In this document: in pieces, positions 19,178 to 32,299 of the stretch
Layout of the letters: every line of letters begins with the position of its first letter
How positions within the stretch are numbered: the first letter of the stretch is position 1
NCBI GenBank assembly: GCA_973895155.1
Contig: OZ316894.1
Span: 5,456,001-5,520,000, forward strand
Source: Marsupella aquatica
Taxonomy: Eukaryota > Marchantiophyta
DNA length: 64,000 bases
Direction of reading: 5' to 3'
Translations under genes and position numbers: made by a program
The notes under the pieces: generated by a model
What the model was told of the DNA's origin: nothing
Databases searched by the model: none
Seen by the model: only the letters and a program-made list of their open reading frames with translations

Positions 19178-21491
19178 CCCTTTGAGCTTTATAAGTAACA
19201 TCTGCATTTCCTAGAAAATAGCATCAAAGGTTACAAACGCAAGTGAGACTCAAACTACGGGGCAAAAGCAATGAAAATATACTCCTCAGAAGTTGTAAAA
19301 AATACCAGAATTAATGGAGCACATCTACACGTTTGCTAAGATTTCATCTAGCTTGAAATTTTCAACAGTAGACTCCCTGTCAACTTTTTTGCATTTTACA
19401 CCCTTCCTGATTTTACACTTCTATTCTCATATTTTGAAAAGTTAAAAGATTATTACAAATCATAAATAATATATCACCAACTAATTTGTTGTTAAGAGAC
19501 TTTTTTTGTGTGCACTAGGGCCTGGAAAAATCCAGGGCAAAATCCAAGGAACCCACAAAATAATGTCAAAACAATTGGGGTTCCAAGGCGATAGTGAATC
19601 AATTAATTTGTAGGGAAATTTTGACATATTGATCATTGAACTTGTTTTACATATATAGTCAAAAGATAAGGTTTTGAATGAAAGAGAAAATACCATTGCA
19701 ATTGTTTTCATGCTTCCTTGCGAAATCAATTTTTTTCTATTACAAGGGTAGGCCAGGAAGAGCTAGGGTTGATGACCAATCAGGTGTAACTGATAGAGGC
19801 TCTCACTAGGGATTAGATAAAAATGTAAGCATCATGTGCAATCCATAATAGGCATTTTAAGGTAAATTAATTTGATATAAGTATTTATAATATAAAAATA
19901 GAGAATAATTTTTATTGTATATTTGTTATAAATGAGATTATTTAAAGTTTCAAAATATGCATATATATTTGTAGATTTTCTTAAAGAAATGTACTTCAAT
20001 CTCTTGAAGATTGTATATGATGTCCGGGATGATGTCTCACAAACCATACATTCAACAGTAAGAGCTCACATTTAGGTCCAATTAGTTTGCCATTTATATT
20101 GATTTCTAATTGCAAATCAATTGAGGACTTTTCAAATCCTTTTTGGCCACTCAAGTAATGGGGATTGATTAAGAGTAGAATATCAAATCACTTCTTGGCC
20201 AGTGTGTTCTCAATTATAATTGTCTCACACTTGGTCAAATAAAGGTTCAAGCTCATCATAATAGAGTCCACGCAAGTAAATTCCCAAATCTCTCATGTTT
20301 GACATATCTCAGAGATGGACTCTGTCAAGGGGTAAAAGGATGGGTATTGCAAAGATAGATCATACATTTAAGGGCTGAAGCTCATAATCTAGAAATTTTG
20401 CACAAAATAAAGGTGATCTTTGATTTGCAATCATGCACACTATGTGTAAATACTCATCACCATTGATTTGCGCAATGCACACCAGGATTTGCTCTCTTCT
20501 TTGCCCAATTCTGCGTTGGCCTCTTCTCTGCACATGATCTCCAATTTCAATTCCAGACATGATATATCTCATCAACGAATGCCCTGGCTGGGGGTATTGT
20601 TCACAGCCTTGTTGAGTAGAAGTCCCGTCAAAACTCAATATCCTACTGTAATTATTGCATATCCTGGTCCAATCCTTATCCATCATTGGAGCACTAAGAG
20701 GATATGACTGCATATTCAGGTCTAAAGTATCTGCAATAGTAAGCAATGATATGCACCACGTACGGAAAACTGGGAAACATATGAGCACCCATGGTGGAAC
20801 GTGTGAAAGCATATGACTGATAGCTACTGTAGCACTAAGTTCAAGTTACATGACAAATATTTGCGAGGGTTGTGTTATTTCTCTTCAACATGTACCACTT
20901 TACAATTGGTCAATTAGTCCATTGGCATCTTTTTTGCTACATTTTAAGTAGCAGGCTGTTGTGCCCCTGTATGCATGACCTCACAACTTACACGTGATGG
21001 TTCAAGCTGTGCAATGAGAACATCAAAGAGGAACCAACATGCTAGCATGTACTAATCGTTGCTTCAATGAAAATCTTCTTGTCAAAAACGGTATTACAAT
21101 CAAATTCTTCAACATCCAAGCGTTGCTCGTTTTGCTCGTGTTTAATATTGTGGTTTGAAAATTGGTGGTGATAGAATAAACGGTGGGAATAAGAGGCTAT
21201 TGCCCATATGAATTATTCTGTCTAGAAATAAGTGATGAGTTCTTTTGAAATTTGCAATTCTCCATTCATGAGAGAGAAGCGTGGGTCTGCCGGATCCTAT
21301 CAAAGATTTTGGAAGATTGGTCTATAGAGGATCTTCCTCCTTCATAACCAGCCTTTGAATCATTAATCTCACTTGCTGCTCCTGTTGTGCGCAGAAACAG
21401 AATAAAGTGACAAGAATTTCATCTCATGAGAGAGTGAATTTTATCACACAGTGCACACGTGCTGCCTTGCTGGGTGGATTGATTCCTGTGC
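19178..21491. other. mostly gene-free stretch, one uncertain minus-strand frame at 20812-20360
   Basis: AT-rich DNA. One minus frame, 20812-20360 (150 codons, ATG start), has a more protein-like composition than its neighbours (SLMRYIMSGIEIGDHV, EYLHIVCMIANQRSPLF), but I do not recognise it. It may be a gene fragment or chance. Nothing else coding was found. Confidence 0.35.
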
Positions 21492-22163
21492 ATGATGGGT
21501 AGCTATTTTTCTAACACCGTGATTTCAGAATTGACCTTGGACGCTGTGACCCATGTGCTCTCATGGTTGTATTTTGTCATAGGGGTGGTGGATAAGTGCT
21601 TTGATTCCATGCCCCGGGGGCCTGGAGGCAGCAGCAACCACGGAGGCTTTGCTGAGGTTGAGTTCATTGTCAATGACACCAATTTTGTTAGCACCAATAA
21701 CTATCAATCCCTTGGAGACAAAATTCAAAAATCATTGAAGCTAGTGGAATTGGGTTCTATTAACAATTGTGGAGTCAATAGTAGACACCTTGGGAATGGA
21801 AAGGGAAATCAAACCATGGGTCTTGGTGGTGGTGATGATCATGTGTGTGCAATTTGTCTTGGGGATATCATGGAAGAGGAGAAAGTCTACAATTTGCCCC
21901 AGTGCAATCACATCTTCCATTCAAATTGTCTTGATAGATGGGTGAGTCATAAGCACTACACATGCCCTCTCTGTCGGAATTTTCTCATCACAGGCTCCGA
22001 CAGCATGGCAGGAGGAGCAATCATGATGCAAGATGAGGACAGATTGGTGGATGAGGACCACAGCTTATCTCTGGGCATTTGGTTTATTCCTCGGTGCGCA
22101 TTGAACGTCAATTTTGATTGCCAGGGCTGGACGCATACTTTGATGCGGCTTGCAGGATTCTAG
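21492..22163 (+). CDS. RING-H2 finger protein, probable E3 ubiquitin ligase
   Basis: Intact single-exon gene of 223 residues. A hydrophobic N-terminal segment (about residues 17-33, AVTHVLSWLYFVIGVV) suggests a membrane anchor. A low-complexity middle follows, then a perfect RING-H2 finger: C119, C122, C138, H140, H143, C146, C158, C161 (CAICLGDIMEEE, QCNHIFHSNCLDRW, TCPLC). RING-H2 proteins of this size bind an E2 and pass ubiquitin to a substrate. The short membrane-anchored layout and the HxxFHxxCLxxW...H..TCPLCR pattern resemble the plant XERICO/BRH1 group, but I would not assign a specific orthologue. The first ATG is followed at once by a second (ATGATG), so the start may be either. The C-terminal ~55 residues have no known domain. 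Upstream and downstream are AT-rich non-coding DNA. Confidence 0.88.
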   Translation: MMGSYFSNTVISELTLDAVTHVLSWLYFVIGVVDKCFDSMPRGPGGSSNHGGFAEVEFIVNDTNFVSTNNYQSLGDKIQKSLKLVELGSINNCGVNSRHLGNGKGNQTMGLGGGDDHVCAICLGDIMEEEKVYNLPQCNHIFHSNCLDRWVSHKHYTCPLCRNFLITGSDSMAGGAIMMQDEDRLVDEDHSLSLGIWFIPRCALNVNFDCQGWTHTLMRLAGF

Positions 22164-25100
22164 AGAGCTTTGTCGGGAGCTTTGCACACCTGGCTGCCAT
22201 CGGAAGGAAGCACAAGGGGCACTAGGTGGCACTACTATGGTGAATTTGACGTTTCACACTGACATTGGAAGGGTTTCAATAAAGCTTCTCCTATTGCTAA
22301 CGATGGGATTCATGCCACAATGATAAATTGGAAAGCTTTAGATGGGACAACCTTTGATCTTCACCTATGGCACAGTACAGCAGGCTCTAAAGGAATCATG
22401 CAGGTTTCGTAGACAAAAGTTTAATTGATCGATGAGTAATCCTGCAAATTCACGACTTGATACGATTTGATTGTCAGTTGCAAAGGGCTGGGTAGCAATT
22501 AGAAATTCTCTTGAAGAATACTAGAGGAACCATGTGCAATTCAAAGTAGGTATTCTTGATGGAAACTGATTAGTTTATGGACCCCCTAACTTAGGTCCAT
22601 TTTGAGTCACAATTGTTGCTCATCAAAGGACATTTCACACTTAGTAGCAGATCCTTCACTGTATGTACAAGAGGCATTTTTTTTATCCCTTGTACTTTGC
22701 AACTTTTTTTGTTTATCTCTTAGCTTTAGTTGAAGTGTCTTAAATAAAATGAGTATTTGCAAATTAATGATTAAATTTAATTCACCCTTACATGGATTTT
22801 TTCCACCTTAAGGAAGATGCTACAAAGTCAAGTAACTCTCATTGAGATTTGAATATATGACCTCATGTGTGCCATTTTGACTACCAGAAATCTATAAAAT
22901 CTATTTGGCATGCATGCTTAGTTAGGAGAAATAGAGTATAATATTTGATATCAAATCTAGACCAGCTTTATTAAAAGGGCTCCCAATCAGAGAAGAATTC
23001 ATTAATTTACTTAGAATAATATTTTCTCTAAGTACTTGTTGTTTAAGAGAGTATATAATTAGTATGTTTATAATGGGTTAAAAGTAGTGAACTTTGGAGG
23101 TGAGAAAGATTGTGCAATTTTGGAGCAATATGAAGCACTCTAAAATGGTCAGTTGCAATAGTTCTCTATTAAATAAGTTTTGCTACCACTTTTGCTGATT
23201 GTAAAAATGAATTTTCAAGGCAAAATATATATTTCCTTGATCCATTGGCTCCAAGCTCTCAAGAGTCACAATAGTAATGAGGTACCTTTTGTAAGCTACT
23301 TAGTTGACCCAGTAGGTGTGTAGTGCTCTCAACCACATCGAAAGGAAGGCTGGATGCTAAGGATTACCAACTTAATTACATATTATCGTGAAGTATTTGA
23401 ATTGCAGCAATCACATCTCCTTGCATTGTTTGCATATGTTGAAACTACAAACTGCATTTTGAGGGTGGTATGAAGTAGTGTTGAGTGAGCACAGGGGTTT
23501 TCTTAGACGTGCATGGTAAAGATATGATCATGGGTGCCTAGGAGTGTGAGTGTGATTGAGAAGAGGCTGGAAAAAGAGGAAGGGCTTGTATATGGGAAGC
23601 AATCCAGCTCAAGGTAAGGTGTATTTGCCTGGTCAATCGGGTTACTGTATATTAATTATACAGCCTTACTATATGCTGTTTCAATATCAAGGCATTTTTT
23701 CCTTACTTGCCCAACACCTGAGTGGAACAACATGCCTTTACATGTTACCTACCCAACATGCTTTGAATTGACCCACATTTTGGAGGGACACAATGACCAC
23801 TGGCAACCTTACTAAAGATACAGTGATTGATCACCCAAGTGATCAGATGTGGTGTCACAAACTTAGTATACAATCTCGCCATACGGCCTTAAGAGGGAAC
23901 AACCCAAAACAAAATTGACAATTTGTGCAAAAAAAAAAGGTACAAGCGGGCCCTAGATGAACAATAGTTCTTTCCTTCCATCTGCTGTCCGCAAGGACAA
24001 GTGCTGGGTGATCCCGGGAAAAAAATGGTGCCTGGCATGGTCATTCTATTTTATTGCCAGGACCAATACGCATAAATATAGCATTGAATCCCAATGATAA
24101 TGCATAAATTTTGGATGTGGGGTTCACAAGGGGGCTCAAAACTTAGATTTGACTACACGACATATGTGACAAGCCATAATGTTTGGATGTGAGGGTTACT
24201 CTATAGCACATGACATGGCAAACATAAACATCAATCAATAGACCAGGGTCCCTTTTCCAGGCAAACAATGGTTTGATTGTAAGTTTGTTCATTATGTGTG
24301 GTTGTCTACCTGCAAGGAAAAACATGGGGTGAACAAGGGAAACAAAGGTGCCATAGTTAAACTAGTACACACACCTCACAGTCTTTAAAGGGCCATAACT
24401 GCTGGTTTTAGGGCCTAGTACACCCTGCAAAGCTGTTGGTTTTAGGGCTTCACACAAACTGTCTGGAGCAAATGCTGTGTACTCCAGTGAGAGCTTTAAT
24501 AACCAAGTTTCTTTGGGAGAGTGGGGGACTCTAGGGCTTTTTGGATTTTTGTATTGGTCTGCCTGGTTTTCTCCCTTGTTTTCCCCCTAGCTATATTGGG
24601 TCTCCTATGTCTTGGATGTTGTCTCCCATTTTGGCATTTTTGCCAAGGCTTTTGTTCTTTGGAGTGTGATGGATACACTGCAATTGAGCTGTTTGTCCCC
24701 CCATCTGTTCGTTGGCAGTAATATATCACAGATTGATGTATGATCACCCCCTATAAGCCAGAAACACTCCTCAGAGCCCTTGTATTTTTCATTTTTGCCA
24801 GGAGAAGATGCTAAGAATAGTCCTGATCTAATGTCCTTAGATTAATATCTGACTGTTAGATCTTCCTAGATTGAAGGATATCCCTCAGATTAAAGCCTGT
24901 GGGGTTTGTGACTGGCGGGAAAGTGGCTACTGGGCTAATCCAAGATAAAAATCCTGGCTAATTTTGGCCATCGATCAGTGGACAATACTGTTTAGTCAGA
25001 GGTGAAAATTTGCCAATTTTTGCAGTTGTCACACCATTTAGAGTGGTAGTAAAGTATATCGTACTATCTAGGTATAGAGGTTTTGTATGTGTGCTATATG

Positions 25101-25905
25101 AGCACTGTGTTTAGTTTGAGTTGGTGTGAGGGATAGTTATCCCCTTGTGTTGTCTCAAAGGCCTCATCTTTCAATGTTGAGCCTTTGAGCATGAGCTTGG
25201 TGGCTATGGTGTGGCTGACCAAGTTGTGTGCATGTAACGTGGATTCCTTGAAGCACAAGGTGCATTAGGCTTGACATACATGTGTGATCGCGTCGGATGG
25301 GATCGTTGTTGGATTAGCACCGATCGTTGTTCGATTTGCACTATTGAAGAAGATTATTGTGGGTTTTGGGCATGTATGGACATGGGTTCCATTTGTAGAT
25401 CATTCTCTTAGGTTTGTGTTGTTAGATTGTAACTATGCTTGGATATGTGTGACAAACGATGTATGTTGTGTAGCGATGTGTATGAGCACGACACAGTTAA
25501 AAGAAACCCTGGTTGGAGGAGGTACAGTAGGTTGGTCAACTGCACTAGATCTTTCCAACAATTGGGAAAACGAGGGTCCCAAGTGAGGCCGCTCATGGAG
25601 CCTTGTCTCACCGTGCGAGCGCGAGCGTGGAAACCAGCAAGGCTGGCAACATTGCTTCTCTCCTCCTCCTTTCTTTTCCCTGCTGGTAATCACACATCAA
25701 AATGTGGCTGCATTCATTGATTGAAAGGAAAAAACTAGTATTATCATTGTATGCAGGGGTGTCGTACATAGTATATGTCATATTTTGATGTGCAGTTATC
25801 GAGACCCCTTTCTTTTGTTTCCAAAAAAAGACAATTAAACAACAAAGTAGAAAGACGAAGCAGCAACGAAAGAGGAGACCACACTACAACTTGCTTCTCT
25901 TCTTT
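22164..25905. other. gene-free stretch
   Basis: About 3.7 kb of AT-rich sequence with no frame above 100 codons carrying recognisable motifs. The first few hundred bases may hold the 3' UTR of the RING gene. No RNA gene or complete transposon was recognised. Confidence 0.5.
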
Positions 25906-25919
25906 GGTCTCCTCTTTCG

Positions 25920-26125
25920 TATATGGGAAGCACCTTGCATTGGAGGGAAGCAACTTCAGTGGAGGGAAGCAACCTGATTACTCTCAGCAGCTTGCAGCAA
26001 AGGAGGGAAGCAGCTCGCAGGGGAGAGGAGTGGGTTGAAGCCTGGGTATTTCTCAGCAGCTCGTAGGGGAGGGGAGCGGGTTGAACCCTGGGTATTTCTT
26101 AGCAGCTTGAGGCCATGGAGGGCCA
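25920..26125 (+). repeat. short direct repeats (GGAGGGAAGCAAC and AGCAGCTCG...GGGTATTTCT)
   Basis: TGGAGGGAAGCAAC recurs three times at 25938-25972. A ~58-bp unit, AGCAGCTCG, AGGGGAG, GGGTTGAA and CCTGGGTATTTCT, occurs at about 25998 and 26056. The copies are imperfect. Confidence 0.6.
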
Positions 26126-26544
26126 GAGTTTGTGCGCAACCCTGAGCTTCCAGCGATGGAGGCAATGAAAACGTGCGTCTGGGCAATGCTCAGCATCTCA
26201 GAGCTATGGAGGGCCTGGGCAACAATGCAGTGGAAACTTTAGGCGCCTGGGCCTAACTTGTAGTGAGAAGGGCCAAATACTGTTGGGGAGACAAAAAAAG
26301 AGAGCTTCACTCTCTTTCTGGCCCCCAAGTAGTGAAAGTTTGAATTTAGTTTAACTCCCCCAAGTAGTGAAAGTTTGGATTTAGTTTAACTGGCCCAATA
26401 ATTTACTACAAACTGAAGACGAGTTGCCCTTAATGCACATTAAGGCTAAGTTTGATTGCATGTTCTTTTTTGTAGTTAGATGTTTAGCAGAACTCCTGAA
26501 AAAGTGAACTGCACAGTTTCATGGCACAAGGTCCCAGCAATAGC

Positions 26545-26815
26545 CAGTGTGCAGCAGTGTAACTATCCTGGACAACCGACTGTGGTCAGCAGTGTACCTA
26601 TCCTGGACTGTGGTCAGCAGTGTAGCTATCCTGGACTGTGGTCAGCAGTGTAGCTATCCTGGACTGTGGTCAGCAGTGTACCTGTCTGGACTGTGGTCAG
26701 CAGTATACCTGTCTGGACTGTGCTCAGCAGTATAACTATCTGGACTGTGCTAAGGAGTGTAACTATCCTGGACTGTGGTCAGCAGTATAACCATCGTGGA
26801 CTGTATAACCTGGGC
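26545..26815 (+). repeat. 28-bp tandem repeat, about 9-10 copies
   Basis: The unit TCAGCAGTGTAGCTATCCTG plus GACTGTGG is repeated, with some copies shortened by two bases (CCTGTCTGG). One strand reads as a Trp/Ser/Val/Tyr-rich repetitive peptide. The period is not a multiple of three, so a protein is unlikely. Confidence 0.85.
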
Positions 26816-26979
26816 TCTAATCATACCAGGTATAACCCATCCTGGACGGAGGTTTGGGATCTCCGTCCAACCGACTCATGTCCTTCGCTGTGCATCTTTC
26901 CTTCTATTCCACAAGACATTGAGTGCCATCACTCTTCTTCACCAGGCACGAAATCTCACACAGCGCCTCCTGCCACGGC

Positions 26980-27215
26980 AGACTTCCATCGCTTTGGATC
27001 ACAATCGAGCACGCACGGGAGCTGAATTAGATTAGAGCCCAGACCACGGCTTCTGTTCTCTTGTCACCTTTCTTTTTCTCTGATTTGGTCTTGCCTTGAG
27101 AGAATTTTTCACTTGATTTTAGACTAACAGCATAAATAGAGAGTCCCTCCCACGACACGACTCCATCGCTTTGGATCACAATCGAGCACGGGAGCTTACG
27201 CCTGTCCAGACCACC
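26980..27215 (+). repeat. duplicated ~70-bp segment upstream of the small gene at 27434
   Basis: CCATCGCTTTGGATCACAAT with CGAGCACG and GGGAGCT occurs at about 26986 and again at 27163, followed in both by CCAGACCAC and TTCTGTTCTCTTGT/CGCTCTCTTGTACT. The two copies lie within 450 bp upstream of the ATG of the next gene, so the promoter or 5' UTR region has been duplicated. Confidence 0.75.
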
Positions 27216-27433
27216 GCTGCCGCTCTCTTGTACTCTTTGGTTTCGTTTCGTATGGTCTTTGTTTCGTTTCGTTTTGTTTGTTGTCTTTGTCTTTCTGCTA
27301 GAGCTGTACACTTAGGGAACTCAGGGACTTCGTTGAGAGCCTGGTGATTTCCAGAGCTTCGAATTCATCGTGGATTGAAGTTCAATTCGGGCTCTGTTCG
27401 CTTACCGCGAGCGTCCTCAGCGTCCTGAGCGAG

Positions 27434-29734
27434 ATGACGAGTAATACCCCTTCTTCAGATACGGGCTCGAGGGGAGAGACGCACCAAAAGAAGGGCGACC
27501 TGTTCAAACCTGTGGAAGCCAAGGTTAGTCTTCGCTGAGACCTTCAATTGCTCAGAAATTCTGATTTTGTTGGCTGTTATGTTGTGAGTTGGACTTTGTG
27601 AGAATGTCGGTCGTTGGACTATTATAATTGGGCTCGAGTTGGAATTGAAAGAAATTCGAACGGAACTGAATTAGTGGGGTTTCTCAACATCTCGCTGGAG
27701 TCAATAGCGAGTCATGGAAGGGGTCAGGGTTTAGATGCTGACTATAGCATTGATTCGGCCTCAACTGGAAGGAACTGTGCGATAGACATATTCGAACGTA
27801 ACTGAAATGAGCGGCCTCATTAAATTTCTTTATATCCACTCCAATTGCAAGTCATGGAAGGGATCGGTTGCGGATATATCCTGACGCATCATTCGAATGA
27901 GTGAAGTATTGTGTGCGCATGTGTGACGAATGTGTCCATTTTGAGGTTTCCCTGATTTGAAATATGATACGGGAAGGAGAATGCAGTCCGTGGATGAAGG
28001 CACATGACAAATCATGATCAGTGAGTAGATTAGAAATAGTTTGGGTCCTTACAACTATCAGAGTGACCTTCTCCTCCTTCTAGGATTTCTAAGTCCTGAG
28101 AGACGGTTTTCTTCTTCCAGTGAAAGACACATTGGCACATAGACCCTGGGGACTGAATGGCCTGACTCTAAAGGTATGATGACACCAGTGGCCATTAGTG
28201 CAGCTAGTCTCTGTACACAAATGCAAATTTCCTAGTCTGCAGTACATGAGAATTCTTACAGTGACGGTGGAACTTTGGAGAACTCATGATAAATCATGAA
28301 TGGATTTGGATGTCCTTTGTATGTATGGCATAACTTTCATTAGAGGGTGAACAACTCATTGAAAAACTTGTATTGCCCGACACAGTTGCATTAGATGCCC
28401 ACTGACACTGCTCCTCTTCCCGTACCGCACGCAAAGTTTGGGACTAGGAGATGTAACTTATTTTCGGTTCCTAACGCTTCTGAGCACATTCACCCCTTTC
28501 ATTGAAATAAGAAGTTCAAAAGTTTCAGTTTTTTCTACTGGCAATTGTAAATCCTTTGTTACCATCCCAGATGCAGCGGTTTGTTTGTGTGAACCCCGTA
28601 AATTTAAATTTCAACTTTGCTTGCTGAATCTCCGCAGGTTAGTCTCATAACTTGTATTCAGCTGTGAATGCCAACCATAGGGGCAGCTTCTTGCTACTCG
28701 ATGTGTTTAGCCAAGTTTAGGTTTAGCCGAAATCGCTGTTTGGCTAAGAGAGGCTCTTGTCGAGTGTGTTGAATTCTTGTTCTATACCGGGATACTTAGT
28801 TTCTGCTTCTCCCTTCTTTTCAAATGACTTGAAATTGACCTGTTTCGCACTGCAAATTCCTTCCTAGTGTGGTAATATAAAAAAGGCTTAAAAACTCTTC
28901 AGTTCTGGTTCAAGATCTCCGACCTTGATAAAGATGACCAAGTCCGAGTCCTGCCTTCAGCCTTCTGCCGTCTTTGTGGCAATAGTGCTGTCCCTACTCC
29001 TCTCAACCAACTTGAGATGGACCACGGACTTTAGTAGTTCTCATAAGTTTTAGACGATCTTCATCAAATTGCATATGTTTTGTATGTGTGGTGCCTTCAA
29101 CCGCACATATATTTACCTGCTTTGCTATAGTCTACTCTGACATGGTTACTGCAACTTTGTGAGCTGGAATGTATGGGATTTTGATTATGGTTGTAAACGA
29201 ATACTCCCAGTCGTCTGACTCAGGTTTGCAGTCGTTTAACATCTGCCTGGTAGGCTTTGGGTGTGTGTTTCTGTATGGGAGGGGCTATTTCACTTAATTG
29301 ACGGTGGTGGAAATTGGGAAGCAGAGACAAAACTCTCCAGTCCCTTAAAAGTAATTCTTGTGGCTTATGAGATATTCTCTTTGGTAAATTAGACCTCAGG
29401 GGTAATCGTGTTCCATGTGATGTCCACCACGGGAGCTTGATGGGGACGTTATATTGAAGTTGACGATCATTTTCGTGAAACTAATTCGTTTGTTGTCGAA
29501 CAGGATCACGATGAACTTACATTGGAGAGCCTACGAGCTAGCAAGCTGACTCCACAGACTAGCACAGACGATGTCAGAGCGCCAGGAATATTCGAGCGAG
29601 TCAAAGAGGAAGTGGAAGCTATTGCAGAGTCGGTTCAAGAGGAGCACATGCATCAGAAATCATCTGGCAGTCAGGGTGGATGCTTCAGCTGGTTGGGATT
29701 TGGCGGCTTTCACAAGCATCATCAAAGTCAATAA
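27434..29734 (+). CDS. small two-exon protein of unknown function
   Basis: Exon 1 is 27434-27523 (30 codons), ending AAG before GTTAGT. Exon 2 is 29504-29734, starting after AACAG, in phase 0. The product is 106 residues. The N-terminus is Ser/Thr/Gly-rich. The centre holds an acidic amphipathic helix-like segment (FERVKEEVEAIAESVQEEH). The C-terminus has a Gly/His/Trp-rich tail (GGCFSWLGFGGFHKHHQ). I do not recognise a named family. The layout, with a short charged helix and a Gly/aromatic tail, resembles uncharacterised small plant proteins. The ~2-kb intron is empty of other genes. The good splice sites, phase match and protein-like composition support a real gene. Confidence 0.6.
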
Positions 29735-31030
29735 ATCTTCCCCTACGCTTTAGCGCATTCTTTTTTGCCACTGAACAACGGGCTCCAGATTATCCGCGTC
29801 ATGTGGTTGAAACACTTTCGCTTCAAGACTGAGTAATAATGCCGGAGTTTACCTTTGTCCAACAGGACAGAATACAGATGCTGATGTCGAGATTATAGGT
29901 CAGGTACTGATGATGCACTCAGGGTCAAGTGCATCTCGTCGAGAAATTGCTTAGTCCATTTTTTACTGAAACAGTTTTGTTGTCAGTTACTACCGAAGAT
30001 AAGTTGAATGTACATAGACTGCGGCATGCGGTCAGCTGATTGGGCAACAGCTATTTTGTACAAATAAGAGACATGCTGCAATAAATTCCTGTTTATGGCA
30101 GTTGTAAAATTTTCTGCCACTGATGGAGGAGATCAAACCCTGCCCTGTGCTAAGGATATTTTTAGTTGAAAGAGTCTCTTTCTTATTGTGTCGACTAGTA
30201 CTTCAATTCCTATCCTCTACACAGTATTCTTCTCCAAATATTTGGCTTACAGCAAAAAGGCTTTTCAGCACACCCAGAAATATTCAAACAATCTCGGCAG
30301 ACGTTCCTGAAAATCTCCAAAACCATGACACCCAGCAAAGCTGAAAAAGCAGGTGAAGTGTATAAATCCACGATTGAGCGACTTTTTCAAGAATATTCAT
30401 TCAATCTTGGCAGACTTTACCTCCAAAACAATGAAAGGACATGGTGTCACTTCCTAATATTTTCGAGCACTGAATCTTCAGATTTTGAGAAGTTGAACAT
30501 GTCCAAACGAGTGTGCTTTTCTTTCCCCTCAAACCCGGACACGAGAATCAACATGTTTCATTTTTCAGGACCAACTAGAATGGCCTGCTTTGTTTGAAAG
30601 ACCAGAGTGGAAGTTTGAGAAGATATTTGAGTTCAACGATAGCCACAGTGTCAACCACTCTGGTACTAGAGGAGATTTGATTACCGCTTGAAATGTCTAA
30701 CATACAACCAAACGAGAATGTTCTCACGATCTTTAAAAGTTATTGGAAGACTTCAAACTTCACAACACAATGCGGTATCGTTTGCCTTCAATCCGAACAG
30801 TATCTTTTAAGAGATTGCTTTGTATTTCAACGCTGAAAGCGAAAACTTACGGGAATCCATAGTACGCTCTCAAGCCTTGCTCCGAAAGACTTGAGACAGT
30901 CTTAATTGTACCGAACAGTGATCTGAATGAATTCGTGATTGGTTCCATCCGTTTCTAAGCGAGAAGTCATGCGATTTGCGCATCGAACTGGTTTTAGCAT
31001 GTGGGGTAGATCTGTCTTGTCTTATGCTTT
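29735..31030. other. gene-free stretch after the small gene
   Basis: Includes the presumed 3' UTR of the previous gene (AATAAA-like words near 30080) and then AT-rich DNA with no recognisable coding structure. Confidence 0.45.
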
Positions 31031-31039
31031 ATCATTTGT

Positions 31040-31145
31040 AGGTTTTGGGGTTGCATTTGGCCTCTTCTTTTGAGTTGGGCGTTTGTCTTCTCTCTAAGTA
31101 GAGTTCTTTTGCTGTTACTTCATTGTAATTTGTTAGGCCCTGTTT
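31040..31145 (+). repeat. dispersed repeat with a second copy at 31838-31925
   Basis: Both copies share TTGCATTTG(G/C)CCTCTTCTTTTG, a T-rich middle with TTTGTC, then TTACT(T)CATTGTA(A/C)TTTGTT and GGCCCT. They are same-strand copies about 800 bp apart and diverged. The class is unknown. Confidence 0.55.
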
Positions 31146-31299
31146 ACTAAATTAGCCTTTTTCCCAATTAACAATTTTGGGGGTTGACATTTATTAGGGG
31201 CGACCGACACGGGAAAGTGATTTATGGCTGTCCTTGCACATTGCCCACAGGTTGTTGCCCAAACTGTGGGATATCAAGATAAATACAAGGAATGATACC

Positions 31300-31450
31300 T
31301 CTAGTTTGGTCCAGCAGGCTACGGGTGGAGTGGTACAACTGTCTAGGTGTGGAAGCGGACATGCACAATTTGAGAATTTGATTCCCCTGCCCTTTTCACA
31401 CTAACCCCACCCAAAAGTGGAGTTCAAACAAAACCTTTCACACCAATAAA
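31300..31450 (+). mobile_element. second tRNA-derived SINE-like copy
   Basis: The degenerate tRNA-like head has GGCTACGGGTGGAGTGG (A-box position) and GAGAATTTGATTCCCC (B-box position), followed by AACCCCACCCAAAAGTGGAG. The order matches the minus-strand copy at 15395-15525. An extra ~20 bp separates the two boxes here. Confidence 0.4.
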
Positions 31451-32295
31451 GAATGATGATTTTTCTCCTGTCATTCAGGGGCAGCAACAGACGAGGACTG
31501 CCAGGGGACAGTTGCAAGTGATCCAAGGGACTTGTCTTGCTGAATTAGGACGTCTCAAATACGTCCATTTGTCTGCTTTGAATGCGCCCGGGCATGTTGT
31601 GGTTGGGACAACAATCATGACTGATCGGGCACCGATTGTGAGAACCGACCAGTCACGCCTGGGATTGTAAAAGGCCCCAATTTTACAGTATACAAAATTA
31701 TAGCATTCACTGTGTCATGATGCCACTCATTTTTCCATAGCCCCAAAAATAATTTCCCGTTTGTATCCTCTCGTGGTGCTCCCGACTGCCTTGTGGGCCT
31801 CCCGTGAGATGCCAGTTTTTTCCGTTTATGAGACCCCCTATTGCATTTGCCCTCTTCTTTTGTATTTTGTATTTGTCGTGTGTATCTCTAATGCCTTTAC
31901 TCCATTGTACTTGTTTGGCCCTAAAATGGTGTATTTTCTTTTCATATATGCCTCACACTACCAAAGTACTAAATGCGCCAAACCCAGAGATACAATCCCA
32001 AAGGCAGGAGACCCAAGGGGAGAAAACAAGGAACAAACCCCTCAAAAGACAAATGAGCAATAATGTCCAATAGTCCCCCACAACTGCCAACTATAATCAA
32101 AAACCCCACTGAGCTCTAGTATTTATCTCATGGGTTTGGAGCGTCCCAAAGAGGAATTTGACTACATACCCATTTGATGTACATTGCATTGATATTTCAA
32201 TTACAAACCTTGAATGTGATGGGGCAATGGCCCTGCACAAAGGGCTCCCGCCATCCACATGATGATTACTATTAGAGTGTCCGAACTATCAAGCC
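31451..32295. other. gene-free stretch
   Basis: AT-rich intergenic DNA containing the second copy of the dispersed repeat (31838-31925). No gene recognised. Confidence 0.5.
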
Positions 32296-32299
32296 GCTA

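Noticed and set aside
20360-20812. 150-codon minus frame as a confident gene
   Set aside because: Protein-like composition but no recognised domain, no splice support and no clear context, so it is only noted as uncertain.
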